Below are positions 48,556-60,025 of a stretch of 64,000 bases of DNA, piece by piece. The DNA comes from JAICJC01 sp963757605. Its GTDB lineage: Bacteria > Actinomycetota > Thermoleophilia > Gaiellales > JAICJC01. The DNA lies in the NCBI GenBank assembly GCA_963757605.1, contig CAVWSF010000005.1:186001-250000 (forward strand). Direction: 5' to 3'. The notes under the pieces were generated by a model. That model made no database searches. It was not told the origin of the DNA and was given only the letters and a program-made list of their open reading frames with translations. The position numbers were made by a program, and so were the translations under genes. Position 1 is the first letter of the stretch. Each line of letters begins with the position of its first letter.

Positions 48556-50357
48556 GCACGTTCGGGAGCCACGTCGGCCGCCTGGGCGCCGACCCCACCG
48601 GCCTCGGCGCGCGAGGATCGCTCCGCCGCGTCAAGGCGCTGTGGGCCTACAACTGGCCGTATCGCCGCCGGTCGGCGGCCGCCCTCGCCATGATGCTCTT
48701 GGCGACAGCGACGTCCATCGCCGGGCCGCTCGTGATCAAGCAGGCGATCGACCGCGGGATCGCGGCCTCCCCTCCGGACTTCGGCCAGGTGGAGCTGTGG
48801 GTCGGCGTGTTCGTCGTCGTGACGCTCGCCAGCTGGGTCACGAGCTCCGTGCAGACCTACCTCACGGCCTGGGTCGGGACGCGGATCCTGGCCGACCTGC
48901 GGATCGGGCTCTTCGCCCACATCCAGCGGCTCGACCTGGGGTTCTTCGAGCGAAACCGCGCCGGCGTCGTCATCTCGCGGCTGACGAACGACATCGAGGC
49001 GCTGGTGAACGCCGTGGTCGACGGCCCGACGACGCTCGTCCAGAACACGATCGTGCTCATCGGCTCGGCGGGCGTCCTCGTCTACATCAACTGGAAGCTG
49101 GCCCTGGCGACGCTCACGGTCTTCCCGGGCATGGCCATCGGGACGGCCGTCTTCCGGTACTACTCGAGCCGGGCCTACCGTGAGACGCGCCGGCGCCTCG
49201 CCGAGGTGACGGGACAGCTCCAGGAGGACATCTCGGGGGTCCGGGTCGTCCAGGCGTTCCGGCGCGAGGGCACGAACTACCAGCGCTTCGTCGAGATCAA
49301 CGACCACTACCGGGCGGCCAACGTGACGACCGTGAACGCGTCGGCGATCTACTTCCCGTACGTCGACCTGCTCTCGGCGCTCGCGATGGCCGTGGTGCTG
49401 GGCTACGGCGGCACGCTGGTCTTCAACGGCGACCTGACACCGGGCGGCCTCTTCGTCTTCATTGGGCTCCTGTCGAACTTCTTCGACCCGGTGCAGCAGC
49501 TCTCGCAGTTCTACCAGACGTTCCTGGCCGCGACGGCGGCGCTCGACAACATCTTCACCGTGCTCGACACCGAGCCCGGCCTGACCGACGCGGATGACGC
49601 CCGCGAGCTGCCCCCGATCCGCGGCGACGTGGCGTTCGAGGGCGTGCACTTCTCGTACACGCCGGGCGGGACCGAGGTGCTCCACGGCGTGTCGTTCGCC
49701 GTGCCGGCGGGGTCGACGATCGCGCTCGTCGGCCACACCGGCGCGGGCAAGTCGACCATCGTGAAGCTGCTCGCGCGGTTCTACGACCCGACGGGCGGGC
49801 GCATCACCGTCGACGGCACCGACCTGCGCGACGTCACGGTGGCGACGCTCCGCCGCCAGCTCGGGATCGTGCCGCAGGAGGGCTTCCTGTTCTCCGGCTC
49901 CGTGCGCGAGAACATCGCGTTCGGGCGGCCCGGCGCCACCGACGCCGAGATCAACGCCGCGGCGGAGGCGGTCGGAGCCGACGAGTTCATCCGGGCGCTT
50001 CCCGACGGATACGACACGGACGTGCAGGAGCGCGGATCGCGGCTCTCGATCGGACAGCGCCAGCTCGTCGCGTTTGCGCGCGCGCTCCTCGCCGACCCGC
50101 GGGTCCTGATCCTCGACGAGGCCACCTCGTCGGTCGACATCCCGACCGAGGCCCGGATCGAGGAGGCGCTCCAGACGCTGCTCCGCGACCGGACGGCCTT
50201 CGTCGTGGCGCACCGGCTCTCGACGATCCGGCGAGCTGACATGATCGTCGTCCTCGAGCACGGCGAGGTGATCGAGGCCGGCACCCACGCGGAGCTGATC
50301 GAGCGCCAGGGGCGCTACTTCTCGCTGTACGACGACTGGGTCGAGGCCGTCGCCTGA
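48552..50357 (+). CDS. ABC exporter half-transporter, catalytic subunit
   Basis: A 601-residue half-transporter partner to the previous gene. NBD: Walker A GHTGAGKST, Walker B LILDEATSSVD with the catalytic Glu, but a non-canonical signature LSIGQ. Together the two give one full consensus ATP site (this Walker A/B with the partner LSGGQ) and one degenerate site. GTG 48552. Substrate unknown. Confidence 0.95.
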   Translation: MSTFGSHVGRLGADPTGLGARGSLRRVKALWAYNWPYRRRSAAALAMMLLATATSIAGPLVIKQAIDRGIAASPPDFGQVELWVGVFVVVTLASWVTSSVQTYLTAWVGTRILADLRIGLFAHIQRLDLGFFERNRAGVVISRLTNDIEALVNAVVDGPTTLVQNTIVLIGSAGVLVYINWKLALATLTVFPGMAIGTAVFRYYSSRAYRETRRRLAEVTGQLQEDISGVRVVQAFRREGTNYQRFVEINDHYRAANVTTVNASAIYFPYVDLLSALAMAVVLGYGGTLVFNGDLTPGGLFVFIGLLSNFFDPVQQLSQFYQTFLAATAALDNIFTVLDTEPGLTDADDARELPPIRGDVAFEGVHFSYTPGGTEVLHGVSFAVPAGSTIALVGHTGAGKSTIVKLLARFYDPTGGRITVDGTDLRDVTVATLRRQLGIVPQEGFLFSGSVRENIAFGRPGATDAEINAAAEAVGADEFIRALPDGYDTDVQERGSRLSIGQRQLVAFARALLADPRVLILDEATSSVDIPTEARIEEALQTLLRDRTAFVVAHRLSTIRRADMIVVLEHGEVIEAGTHAELIERQGRYFSLYDDWVEAVA

Positions 50358-50400
50358 CCGAAGCGTCCTAAAGCAGGAGGCGGAAAGCGACGATGAAGGG

Positions 50401-51530
50401 ATGGTGAGGGGTCGCTCCACCTTCCTCGCGGCTGCCTTCTTGGCGCTGCTCTGCTTCGCACCGTCCGCGCTCGCGGCGGGTGGGTTCGCCGATGTCCCGC
50501 CGGGGTTCTGGGCGCGCCAGCAGATCAAGTGGGCCGCGAACAACGGCTGGATCACGCCGAGCTCGCCGACCGCCTTCAAGCCGCACCACAGCGTGAGCCG
50601 CCTGAACGCGAGCCGCGTGCTCGCCCGGATCGCCTTCCAGGTGAAGGGTGTCCCGGAGGGGCCGGACCCGTTCGCCCAGGCCGTCGCCGCGGCGTGGATC
50701 CCCGAGGGCGCGGGCCCGACGGGCACCATCACGCAGCTCGAGTTCGACCGCGGTCTGGTACGGATCCTGAGCCTCAGCCACGCGGCCACGGCCCTGAACC
50801 ACCTGCAGACCGCCGACGGATGGGCGCCCAGGCTCCCGGACGGCTTCGGCGTCGAGCAGGAGGTGCGCGCGATCGGGGCCCGCGTCAACGTCCCCGACGG
50901 CTGGGATTCGTGGGAGCTCTCCTCCGCAGACCTGCTCCGACGCGCGAACATGGCCGCCGAGGCCTACCAGGCGACGCACCTCTCGCCGTGGGCGATCGCC
51001 GCGGGACAGGCCAAGGTGGCCGCCGCGACGCAGCTCCCGGCGTGGTCGCCGCTCCAGCGCAAGGTGCTCGGGCTCGCGCTCCGCTACGCCGGCTCGCCGT
51101 ACATCTGGGGCGGCACGTCGCCCAACCCGCAGTCACCGCTCGGCTCGCCGGTCGCCGGCGGCTTCGACTGCTCGGGATTCGTGTGGTGGGTCATGAAGCT
51201 CCACTCGTACACCGTCTCGAGCCACGTCTGGTCGGGGAACGCCACGATCCAGGCCCGCTCGACGTTCGACATGGCCGCGCAGCTGCCGGTCACGAAGCGC
51301 ATCCACCGCCGCGACCTGCGGCCCGGCGACATCCTGTTCTGGAGCTCCGCGCCCAACGGGATCAAGACCAAGTCGGCCACCGTCTACCACGCCGGTATCT
51401 ACCTCGGGAACGACTGGGCGATCAACAGCCACGGGTCCGGCGACGGCGTCACGCTCGACTACATGGGCCCGAACGCCGGCTGGTTCCACGACGCGTTCGC
51501 CTTCGGCTGGCGCGTCATGCCGCGCGGCCG

Positions 51531-51534
<4 letters not shown>
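50401..51534 (+). CDS. Secreted SLH and NlpC/P60 domain cell-wall hydrolase
   Basis: 377 residues: signal peptide (1-25), an SLH-like region with FADVPPGFWARQQIKWAANNGWI and further partial repeats (to ~190), then an NlpC/P60 peptidase domain. Catalytic residues are Cys in GGFDCSGFVWW, His in VYHAGIYLG and the third polar site in NSHGSGDG. It should cut peptidoglycan stem peptides while held at the wall. Start ATG 50401. Its stop overlaps typA by 4 bases. Confidence 0.92.
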
Positions 51535-53375
<1,841 letters not shown>

Positions 53376-53382
53376 ACGGCTC

Positions 53383-53838
53383 TCAGTTCAGGCGCTTCTC
53401 GAAGAAGACGCGGGCGAAGCCGCTCTCGGCCCGCCGCTCGGTCTCGCGGTAGCCGAGCCGCGGATACCACGCGATGTTCTCGACCATGTGCTCGTTGGTG
53501 TAGAGGCGGAGCTCCTGGAGCCCGTGCCCACGGGCCTCTTCCTCGGCGTGGGCCATGAGCCGCCGCCCCAGCCCCGCGCGTTGCGCCGCGGGGTCGACGG
53601 CGACGTTCTCGACGAGCAGGTGGTCGGCCATCGGGACGAGGACGATCGCCCCGACGACAGCCCCGTCACGATCGGCGACCGTCACGAGACCGGCGCCGAT
53701 GAGCCCAGTGTAGTCGGCATCCATCGGCGCCGGCCGCCGTCCGATCCGCTCCACGTAGACGCCGTAGGCGGCCTCGACGAGCCGCTCGATGGGCTCGCGG
53801 TCGGCCGGCGTGGCATCGCGCAGGATCTCCGCCGTCAT
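53383..53838 (-). CDS. GNAT-family N-acetyltransferase
   Basis: A 151-residue acetyltransferase with the CoA motif VDPAAQRAGLGRRLM and the C-terminal ENIAWYPRLGYRE. Start ATG 53838. It is followed by typA after 7 bases and is divergent from the HD-like gene by 26 bases. The substrate cannot be inferred; ENVAVDPAA is typical of the general N-acyltransferase branch. Confidence 0.88.
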   Translation of the reverse strand: MTAEILRDATPADREPIERLVEAAYGVYVERIGRRPAPMDADYTGLIGAGLVTVADRDGAVVGAIVLVPMADHLLVENVAVDPAAQRAGLGRRLMAHAEEEARGHGLQELRLYTNEHMVENIAWYPRLGYRETERRAESGFARVFFEKRLN

Positions 53839-53864
53839 GCACCGATCGTAATAGGCTGCTCCGC

Positions 53865-54764
53865 ATGAGCGCCGATCAGGACGGGCCGGAGCCGGAGGAC
53901 GTCCCGGCGGGCGCGGAGCCGGAGGCCGGAAAGCCGATCAGCGTCCGCGCCGAGCGGGGAGCGCGCATGACGCCCGCCGAGGCGGTGCGCGATATGCGCA
54001 TCACCCTCCCCGCGCGCGGGAACCGCACGCTGCGCGACCTGATCGAGCGCGTGAACCGCGACACCCAGTTGAAGGCGCTCTGGCATGCGGCCAACGTGAA
54101 CGCGGTCACGCGGCTTCAGATCAACGACCACTCCTGGGTGCACATCCAGATCGTGACGAACATCGGCCTGAAGCTCCTGCGCGAGCTCCGCCGGGCAGGG
54201 GTCGAGCCGGGCATGGTGGCCGACTACGGCATGACGAAGGAGGACTCCGAGGTGGTCGTCGTCCTCGGCTGCCTCACGCACTGCCTGGGCATGGCGATCC
54301 ACCGCACCGGTCACGAGGACATGAGCCTCTTCCTGGCGGCCGACCGGATGCCGCGGCTGCTCGAGGGCCTCTACGAGGAGCCGGAGCTCACGATCGTCCA
54401 GGCCGAGGTGCTCCAGACGATCATCTCCCACCGCTCCGACGGCGTGCCGCTCTCGGTCGAGGCCGGTGTCGTGCGGGTGGCCGACGCGCTCGACATGGCC
54501 AAGGGCCGTTCGCGGATCCCGTTCGAATCGGGCCGGGTCTCGATCCACTCGCTGTCCGCCGCGGCCATCGAGGAGGTGCGGATCAAGGGCACCGACGGGC
54601 GCGTCAAGATCGAGATCGAGATGAACAACTCCGCCGGCCTCTACCAGGTCGACAACCTGCTGCGCTCGAAGCTGCGCGGGTCGGGCCTCGAGGAGCGGAT
54701 CGAGGTCGAGGCGACCATCTCCGGCGAGTCCGAGAAACGGCTCCTGCCGCCGTTTCGGCTGTAG
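53865..54764 (+). CDS. HD-domain-like phosphohydrolase family protein
   Basis: 299 residues. Histidine/aspartate-rich helices (NDHSWVHIQIV, LGCLTHCLGMAIHRTGHED, ISHRSDGVP) suggest a metal-dependent HD-superfamily phosphohydrolase, followed by an alpha/beta C-terminal part (EEVRIKGTDGRVKIEIEMNNSAG). Family knowledge is limited and the substrate is unknown. Start ATG 53865. tRNA-Gln follows 48 bases after the stop. Confidence 0.7.
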   Translation: MSADQDGPEPEDVPAGAEPEAGKPISVRAERGARMTPAEAVRDMRITLPARGNRTLRDLIERVNRDTQLKALWHAANVNAVTRLQINDHSWVHIQIVTNIGLKLLRELRRAGVEPGMVADYGMTKEDSEVVVVLGCLTHCLGMAIHRTGHEDMSLFLAADRMPRLLEGLYEEPELTIVQAEVLQTIISHRSDGVPLSVEAGVVRVADALDMAKGRSRIPFESGRVSIHSLSAAAIEEVRIKGTDGRVKIEIEMNNSAGLYQVDNLLRSKLRGSGLEERIEVEATISGESEKRLLPPFRL

Positions 54765-54774
54765 CGGACGGCCG

Positions 54775-54801
54775 TTGAGCCGATAACCCCTTTGGTAAGG
54801 T
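54775..54801 (+). promoter_or_regulatory. Possible promoter of tRNA-Gln
   Basis: TTGAGC at 54775-54780 and TAAGGT at 54796-54801 with a short 15-base spacer, 12 bases before the tRNA. This stretch is AT-richer than its surroundings. Confidence 0.35.
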
Positions 54802-54812
54802 TCACCGGCCTT

Positions 54813-54884
54813 TGCGGGGTCGTCTAATGGTAGGACGCCTGACTCTGGATCAGGTAGTCGGGGTTCGAGTCCCTGCCCCGCAGC
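54813..54884 (+). tRNA. tRNA-Gln (anticodon CTG)
   Basis: A complete cloverleaf: acceptor stem TGCGGGG/CCCCGCA, D arm with GTCTAATGGTAGGAC, anticodon stem CCTGA/TCAGG with loop CTCTGGA giving anticodon CTG, and T arm with GGTTCGAGTCC. The discriminator base is G. The CCA end is not fully encoded (GCC then TCG). It lies between the HD-like gene and the membrane cluster. Confidence 0.97.
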
Positions 54885-54945
54885 CTCGCTCAACCCAATC
54901 CCTTCCACTTCGCCGGGCCGGACACCGACCGCTCGGCCTCGTGGC

Positions 54946-55464
54946 TTATGACGGCTGTTCCCCAGGCGGATCCTCCCGAGCAGGCTCTGAGGGCTGCCAC
55001 TCCAAGGCCGTGAACCCCGCGGAGTGAACTCCGACCGCAACGAGGGAGCTTCCGAGGACCACCGCGCCGGCGATCCAATGTAGGTGCCAGAACCCGGCGA
55101 CCAATCCCAGAAAGGCGGCTCCCTGAGCGATGGTTCGCGCACCGGCCACGATGCGTGAGCTCGTCCGGCGGCGCCGGAACTGTTCCTGGCGGTTGACCAT
55201 GATCAAGGCGGCGAGGAGGGGGATCGCGAGCGCGAAGGCGATGACGCAGGTCATCGCGGAGGTATCCAGGGGATACGGGAGCAGCGCCTGCACCATGACG
55301 ATGCCGATTCCGATCAGCCCTCCGTAGATCAGGTTCTCCTGGCGGAGCCACTCCTCTCCGAGCTCAGGATCCTGCGTGAGGCTCCGCGCAAGCCGTTCGG
55401 CCTCCTCCTCCGCGGCCTTGCCGAACGCTGCTGCCTCGCACGCTGGGTCCTCGTTCACGGTCAC
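54946..55464 (-). CDS. Predicted four-TM membrane protein of unknown function
   Basis: About 172 residues: a soluble acidic N-terminal region (EAAAFGKAAEEEAERLARSL) and four hydrophobic segments (LIYGGLIGIGIVMVQALL, CVIAFALAIPLLAALIMV, IAQGAAFLGLVAGFWHL, IAGAVVLGSSLVAVGVH). GTG 55464 is chosen because the sequence upstream is low-complexity Arg/Gly/Pro; GTG 55458 is an alternative. Not recognised. It opens the cluster of membrane/secreted genes; the 284-bp gap upstream of it shows nothing recognisable. Confidence 0.6.
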   Translation of the reverse strand: MTVNEDPACEAAAFGKAAEEEAERLARSLTQDPELGEEWLRQENLIYGGLIGIGIVMVQALLPYPLDTSAMTCVIAFALAIPLLAALIMVNRQEQFRRRRTSSRIVAGARTIAQGAAFLGLVAGFWHLHWIAGAVVLGSSLVAVGVHSAGFTALEWQPSEPAREDPPGEQPS

Positions 55465-55748
55465 CGTCCCCGCAGGCCGCGCCCCGGCTCTGGGTGGGCT
55501 GGCGGGGCGAACGCCGTTGCCTCCGATCACCTCGACCCTAGACCATATGGCCCGGTGAACGTCCGACCGAGCGAATAGTCGTCGGTCGGCACCTCGCCAT
55601 CGAGCGTGGTGCTGCAGCGACCGACCGCTGGCCGATCGCACCTCTCCCGACGGCGACCCAGCGCCGAGGGCCGATCATCGTGGTTGCACCGCTCCGCGAT
55701 CCCACGGAAGCAGCCCAGCAGGGCCACGTGTCTATCATCGAATGCGTG

Positions 55749-56810
55749 ATGGCGCCCGCGTCACGGATGCTGTGGGCCGGCCGATGCCTCCTGCTCGGTG
55801 CCGTGTTGCTGGGCGCCCGGCCGTCCGCCGCGCTCGCGCACGTAGGCGGGACGATCGCGACAAGCTATGAGGCTCGGATTACGGGGTTCACCGCGCCGGA
55901 ACGCGGGATCACAGCCGAAGTGCTCCGAGGCGATCAGGATCTCCGAGTCAGCGTCACACGACCGCATGTGGTCATCGTTCTCGGCGTACTCGCCGAGCCG
56001 TTCCTGCGCTTCTCGGCTGCGGGCGTCGAGGCGAATCGTGCCTCGCCAACGGCATCCAGCTCGGGGATCGTCGATGACGCGGATGTGCTGACGGCGCATG
56101 CCCCGGTGTGGATCCGCGTCGACGGAGGGAACGCCTTCACGTGGCACGAGAACCGCCTTCGACCCCGGACGGTTCGTGGGACTGCTCCTCGTGGTGCGCC
56201 GGTTGCTGCGTGGCGAATCCCGATGATCGTCGACGGCGCACCGACGGCCCTTACGGGGACGGAGTGGTACCGAGCAGCCCCATCGCTCGCGGCGTGGCTG
56301 GTGGTGAGCGTGCTCCTGGTCATCGCGGCGGCGGCCGCGGCAGTCACGCTGCCGCAGCACGTGCTCCGGCGCGTCGCAGCGGGACTCGCGGTCGTGGTCG
56401 TGTGTGCATGGACGGCCGGTTGGGACGGGATTCTGCTCGATGGGCGCTCGTCGAGTCTGCTTGTGGCTCTGGCGGTCGGGTGGCCCGCCGCCGCAGCTGC
56501 GCTTCTGGCTGCGGTTACAGCCGCGACTCGAGGAGGCTCCCGGCTGGCGGCGCTGGGCGTTGTGGGTGCGATTGCCGTCGCGTTCAGCGTCCCGGAACTG
56601 CCGGCATTTTCGCGCGGATTCGTGCTCTCGGCGCTGGGGGACGATGCGGCACGGGCGTCCGTGCTTCTCTCGGTTGCCGGTGGCCTCGCACTCATCGCCA
56701 TGGCGATACCCGCGATCGCTGACGTGCTTCGGGACGACCCGCTGCGTCAGCGGCTCTTGGGGGATGGCGAGGACACACCTCCCGCGGGGCAACGGTTGCG
56801 CGATGGCTGA
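55749..56810 (+). CDS. Secreted/membrane protein with extracytoplasmic domain and TM region
   Basis: About 353 residues: signal peptide, then an extracytoplasmic beta-type domain whose mature N-terminus starts with His (ALA-HVGG) and includes VIVLGVLAEPFLRFSAAGVEAN and a Trp-His segment (FTWHENRLRP), then about six TM helices. The His-first mature end is also seen in CopC and YcnI proteins encoded nearby. No formal family name is recognised. It is the only plus-strand gene inside the cluster apart from the secreted paralogue at 62800. Start ATG 55749 (or GTG 55746). Confidence 0.7.
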   Translation: MAPASRMLWAGRCLLLGAVLLGARPSAALAHVGGTIATSYEARITGFTAPERGITAEVLRGDQDLRVSVTRPHVVIVLGVLAEPFLRFSAAGVEANRASPTASSSGIVDDADVLTAHAPVWIRVDGGNAFTWHENRLRPRTVRGTAPRGAPVAAWRIPMIVDGAPTALTGTEWYRAAPSLAAWLVVSVLLVIAAAAAAVTLPQHVLRRVAAGLAVVVVCAWTAGWDGILLDGRSSSLLVALAVGWPAAAAALLAAVTAATRGGSRLAALGVVGAIAVAFSVPELPAFSRGFVLSALGDDAARASVLLSVAGGLALIAMAIPAIADVLRDDPLRQRLLGDGEDTPPAGQRLRDG

Positions 56811-56838
56811 GACGCCGCCCCCGACGAGCTGCATCGGC

Positions 56839-57525
56839 TCATGACCCGGTCCGGTCGATGTCACGCTGGGCGTGGCGAACGCGGACGGCGAGGATCGCGA
56901 ACCACGTCACCGCACACCCACCGATGACAGCACCCACGGCCAGCGCCCAGACGTTGCGCCGAAGGAACGACTCGGATCGGTTCCCCGTGCCGCGCTGCCG
57001 AGGTTGAGGGAGCGGCGGGCTCGCGGGCAGGTGGTGGCCGGATGCCGTCGCAATGCGACGCAGCGCGACGGTGGCGGCGGCCGTGAGCTGGTCCGGCGAA
57101 TCGCCCCTCGGCTTTGCGATCGAGCTGATCAGCTTGGTCGCCCGCGCCACCGGCCTGCCGTCCTTGGTGTAGCCGTATCCCTCCTTCATGACGACAAGCA
57201 GGCGGCCGTGGTAGGCGAAGCGGAGCTCGGCGCCGAGGAAGCGCGCGTATGTTGCCGGGTGGCCGAGGAGCTGCGGCACGGCCCCGAGGTCGGCGGGCGC
57301 TTGGATGACCGCGACGCGGATTGGGAACCCTTGCCTCTTGGCTGCATCGGCCAGCGCCGTCAGTCGCTCCTTCAGCGGGGCAGACGGCGGGCGAAGCGGC
57401 GTGAAGACCGGCTGATAGAGCAGGTAGTCACTCGCCGGATCGCCATCGGCGATGCTGTCGGCAGGACCGAGGCAGTACATGACCGAGATGGCGATGACCG
57501 CGCGGGCGAGGCTCGTCCGAATCAC
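56839..57525 (-). CDS. Secreted TPM-like protein, paralogue A
   Basis: 228 residues: signal peptide, then DGDPASDYLLYQPVF, a helix-strand unit (RLTALADAAKRQGFPIRVAVI) and YARFLGAELRFAYHGRLLVVM, and a C-terminal TM helix (ALAVGAVIGGCAVTWFAILAV). The overall plan is similar to TPM/YgcG-type extracytoplasmic domains but assignment is tentative. It is a clear paralogue of the gene at 62800-63510. GTG 57525 overlaps the stop of the 40-residue gene as GTGA. Confidence 0.75.
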   Translation of the reverse strand: MIRTSLARAVIAISVMYCLGPADSIADGDPASDYLLYQPVFTPLRPPSAPLKERLTALADAAKRQGFPIRVAVIQAPADLGAVPQLLGHPATYARFLGAELRFAYHGRLLVVMKEGYGYTKDGRPVARATKLISSIAKPRGDSPDQLTAAATVALRRIATASGHHLPASPPLPQPRQRGTGNRSESFLRRNVWALAVGAVIGGCAVTWFAILAVRVRHAQRDIDRTGS

Positions 57526-57644
57526 CCGAGCACCGACTGCGCGAGCAGGGCGACGATGGCGACCGCGGCGATCCCGGCGAGGAACGCGGCGGCAGCGAGC
57601 CCGAGGATCACGTTGGGTGAGGGTCGTCGTTCGGACGTGCTCAT
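57522..57644 (-). CDS. 40-residue single-TM peptide
   Basis: ATG 57644 is directly after the TAG of the CopC-CopD gene; the stop overlaps the next gene as GTGA. The peptide is MSTSERRPSPN followed by one hydrophobic helix rich in Ala, Val, Ile. Its exact packing in the operon supports that it is real. It may be a small membrane subunit. Confidence 0.6.
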   Translation of the reverse strand: MSTSERRPSPNVILGLAAAAFLAGIAAVAIVALLAQSVLG

Positions 57645-59381
57645 CTATCCCTCGGCATGGTCGACCACGATGACGGTGAACTGCGGCGAGTCGTGCGGCT
57701 CGACGTCGAACCGGAGTCCCCAGTGACCCACCATGACCAACGCCGGCATCGAGCGGCTGTAGACGCCGGGAGCCCGTTCTGGGAGCGTGTAGGCCTGCTG
57801 GCCCATCTCCATGTCGAGCATCGCGAAGTGCGCGATGACGGTGGCGCCGCGGACGGGGGCCCCGTTCTGGCTGAGGGTCACCCGGAAGGTGCTCGGCTGT
57901 GCCGCCCGGTTCGGCGTGATGGCGATCGCCAGCCGGTACGGCCCATGACGGACGAGCTCGTGCACCGCCCCCGGGCCGACCCTCGCACTGGCCTGCCCCA
58001 CCTCGGCGAGCGCCTTGGCGGGAGGCGCGAGGCTGGTAAGGAGCATCGCGGCGAGTACGATCCCGGCGCCGATGACAACCTCCCCGGCGATCAGGCGCCG
58101 CAGGAGCGACGCGGCCGTTGCGGAGAGGCGGACGTCTCGGCGGGCCAGCGCGGCGGCGAGCCTGGGCGTGCTGCGGGCGAAGTTGAGCCCGCCGAGCACG
58201 AGAGCCAGGCAGAGAAGGCCCACCTTGACCAGGATGGCCTGGCCGTAGCTGGTCTGCCACAGGGACGCCAGGGTCGGCAGGTGAATGATCGACGCGCCGA
58301 CACCCGAGGCGATGATGACAAGGACCGAGGTGAGCGCAGTCCGCGAGAACCGCGGCACCACCCGTCCCAGCACCGCCATCCGATCGTCGGCCGGCGTGCG
58401 CCAGCCCAGGATCGAGAGGCCGACCAGGCCGCCGAGCCAGGTGGACGCCGCCGCCATGTGGGTCCAATCGAGGACGAGCGACGCGCCGACCGGCGGGGTC
58501 TGGGCGGCATGGCCGGCGAGGCCGGGGACGGCCAGGGCCGCCGCGCCGCAGAGGATCGCTCCGGTGACGGCGAGCAGCTCGGCGACCGACCGCCTTCCCC
58601 GGTCGGGGCGGTCCAGGCGGACCGCGATCAGCGCCGCGGCGCCGAGGAGCGCGGTGACGATCTCGAGGTCGAGGTAGGCGCGACCGAGGGCCGACGAGCG
58701 CATGAGCGGGATCAGGCCCGACACGTCGGTGACAGGCCGGAGCGCGAACTCGGCCGTCGCGACGAGGACATATGCCGGCACCGTAATCAGGGCGAGGACG
58801 GCAGCCACGGCGAGGGCTCGGGTGACGGCCCGGACGGCGGTCGGAGCGATGAGCGCGGCCGGGCGGGCAATGAGCGCTCGGAACGCGAAGAGGCCGACCG
58901 CGAGCATGACGGCGAGGAAGGCGAGCCACCGCGTGACGACCAGCGGTGGCGTCGCGGCGGTCTCGGCCAGCGATGGGACGGCGAACTGCGGCGCGGGCCC
59001 GGGATTGGGGCCGACCGCGAACGTGAACGCGCCGCGGACGGGATGGCCGTCGGCGGAGATCACGCGCCAGTAGACGAGATACCAGCCGGGATCCAGATGA
59101 TGAAGCGCGACGGCGAGCGTCTTCGAGTCGGTGGGGAGCGCACGCGGCGAGCCGGCGATCTCCTGGTCGCCGGCGGCGTTCGTGACCGAGATGATCGCGA
59201 AGCGGGGCTCGACCGCCTCGTCGTAGCTGAGGGTGACCCGGGCGGGCGAGCCGTTGACGGTTCCGCTGGCCTGCGGCGTCGTCTTGAGCAGGGCGGCGTG
59301 CGCCCACGCCGATGCCGGCCAGGCGGCCGGGGCGCAGAGCGCGAGCACCAGCCCTGCAACGGCTCGCCCGCCTCGGTTCAC
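57645..59381 (-). CDS. CopC-CopD fusion copper protein with C-terminal YtkA-like domain
   Basis: 578 residues: signal peptide, CopC domain (mature N-terminus HAALL supplies the Cu(II) His1; the Asp and His of the site are in SADGHPVRG), eight TM helices of CopD, and a C-terminal beta domain (about 480-578) resembling FixH/YtkA. It probably binds copper outside and moves it across the membrane. GTG 59381 overlaps the ycnI stop as GTGA. CopC-CopD fusions are common in actinobacteria; the third domain is less so. Confidence 0.92.
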   Translation of the reverse strand: MNRGGRAVAGLVLALCAPAAWPASAWAHAALLKTTPQASGTVNGSPARVTLSYDEAVEPRFAIISVTNAAGDQEIAGSPRALPTDSKTLAVALHHLDPGWYLVYWRVISADGHPVRGAFTFAVGPNPGPAPQFAVPSLAETAATPPLVVTRWLAFLAVMLAVGLFAFRALIARPAALIAPTAVRAVTRALAVAAVLALITVPAYVLVATAEFALRPVTDVSGLIPLMRSSALGRAYLDLEIVTALLGAAALIAVRLDRPDRGRRSVAELLAVTGAILCGAAALAVPGLAGHAAQTPPVGASLVLDWTHMAAASTWLGGLVGLSILGWRTPADDRMAVLGRVVPRFSRTALTSVLVIIASGVGASIIHLPTLASLWQTSYGQAILVKVGLLCLALVLGGLNFARSTPRLAAALARRDVRLSATAASLLRRLIAGEVVIGAGIVLAAMLLTSLAPPAKALAEVGQASARVGPGAVHELVRHGPYRLAIAITPNRAAQPSTFRVTLSQNGAPVRGATVIAHFAMLDMEMGQQAYTLPERAPGVYSRSMPALVMVGHWGLRFDVEPHDSPQFTVIVVDHAEG

Positions 59382-59980
59382 GTCAGCGACCTCCGGCCCG
59401 CCGCGAGGCCGATCAGGCCCAGGAGCACACCGACGGCCGCAACGACGAGCGCCACGATGGTGAGCGTCGACGTCGAGCCGCCCACCGAAGACACCCCCTG
59501 CACGACGGGGCTCGGCGCGTCGGAGCTCTCCGCGCCGTTCCAGTCGACGACCGACCCGTCGGAATACGTCTGGCGGACCGAGAACACGTAGTCCATGGAC
59601 CCGTCGGTGAGCGTGGCCTGGAAGCGGAACACCGCGTCTTCCTCGGTGGGGACGTGCCCGCCGGCCCACGTGACCTGCTTGACCACCGCGCTCTCGCCCG
59701 TCCCGGTCGCGTTCACCGTCCGCGTCCAGCCCGGCTCTGGCTCGAACGAGTCGATCTCGACGCCGCTCGGCACGGTCAGCTCGATGCTTGTGGTCGTCGC
59801 GTCCTCCTTCTCGGTCGGGACCGCCAGCGTGAACTGCTGGAGCACGCCGGTGTTGGCGACCGGCGGGCTGATCGCCGCATGGGCCCACGCCGGCGCGGCG
59901 GACACGAGGGGCACGGCCGCCGCGATCGTCGCGACCATGGCGCGGCGGGCGACCCTGCGGACGACGGGGGAATTGCGCAT
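59378..59980 (-). CDS. ycnI: YcnI (DUF1775) copper-binding protein
   Basis: A 200-residue secreted and membrane-anchored DUF1775 protein. Signal cleavage after AWA leaves mature HAAISPP, and PTEKED provides the Glu; YcnI proteins bind Cu(II) through that His, a Glu and a Trp. A C-terminal TM helix anchors it. ATG 59980. CopC-CopD follows, a usual pairing, so this is a copper uptake or handling operon. Confidence 0.93.
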   Translation of the reverse strand: MRNSPVVRRVARRAMVATIAAAVPLVSAAPAWAHAAISPPVANTGVLQQFTLAVPTEKEDATTTSIELTVPSGVEIDSFEPEPGWTRTVNATGTGESAVVKQVTWAGGHVPTEEDAVFRFQATLTDGSMDYVFSVRQTYSDGSVVDWNGAESSDAPSPVVQGVSSVGGSTSTLTIVALVVAAVGVLLGLIGLAAGRRSLT

Positions 59981-60025
59981 CGACTCTCCTCTCGGACAGG
60001 TGGGCCCGCGCCGATGCGCGGGCAG

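Noticed and set aside
57657..59591. 644-codon plus-strand frame opposite copC-copD
   Set aside because: Highly charged, low-complexity translation typical of antisense to a membrane protein.
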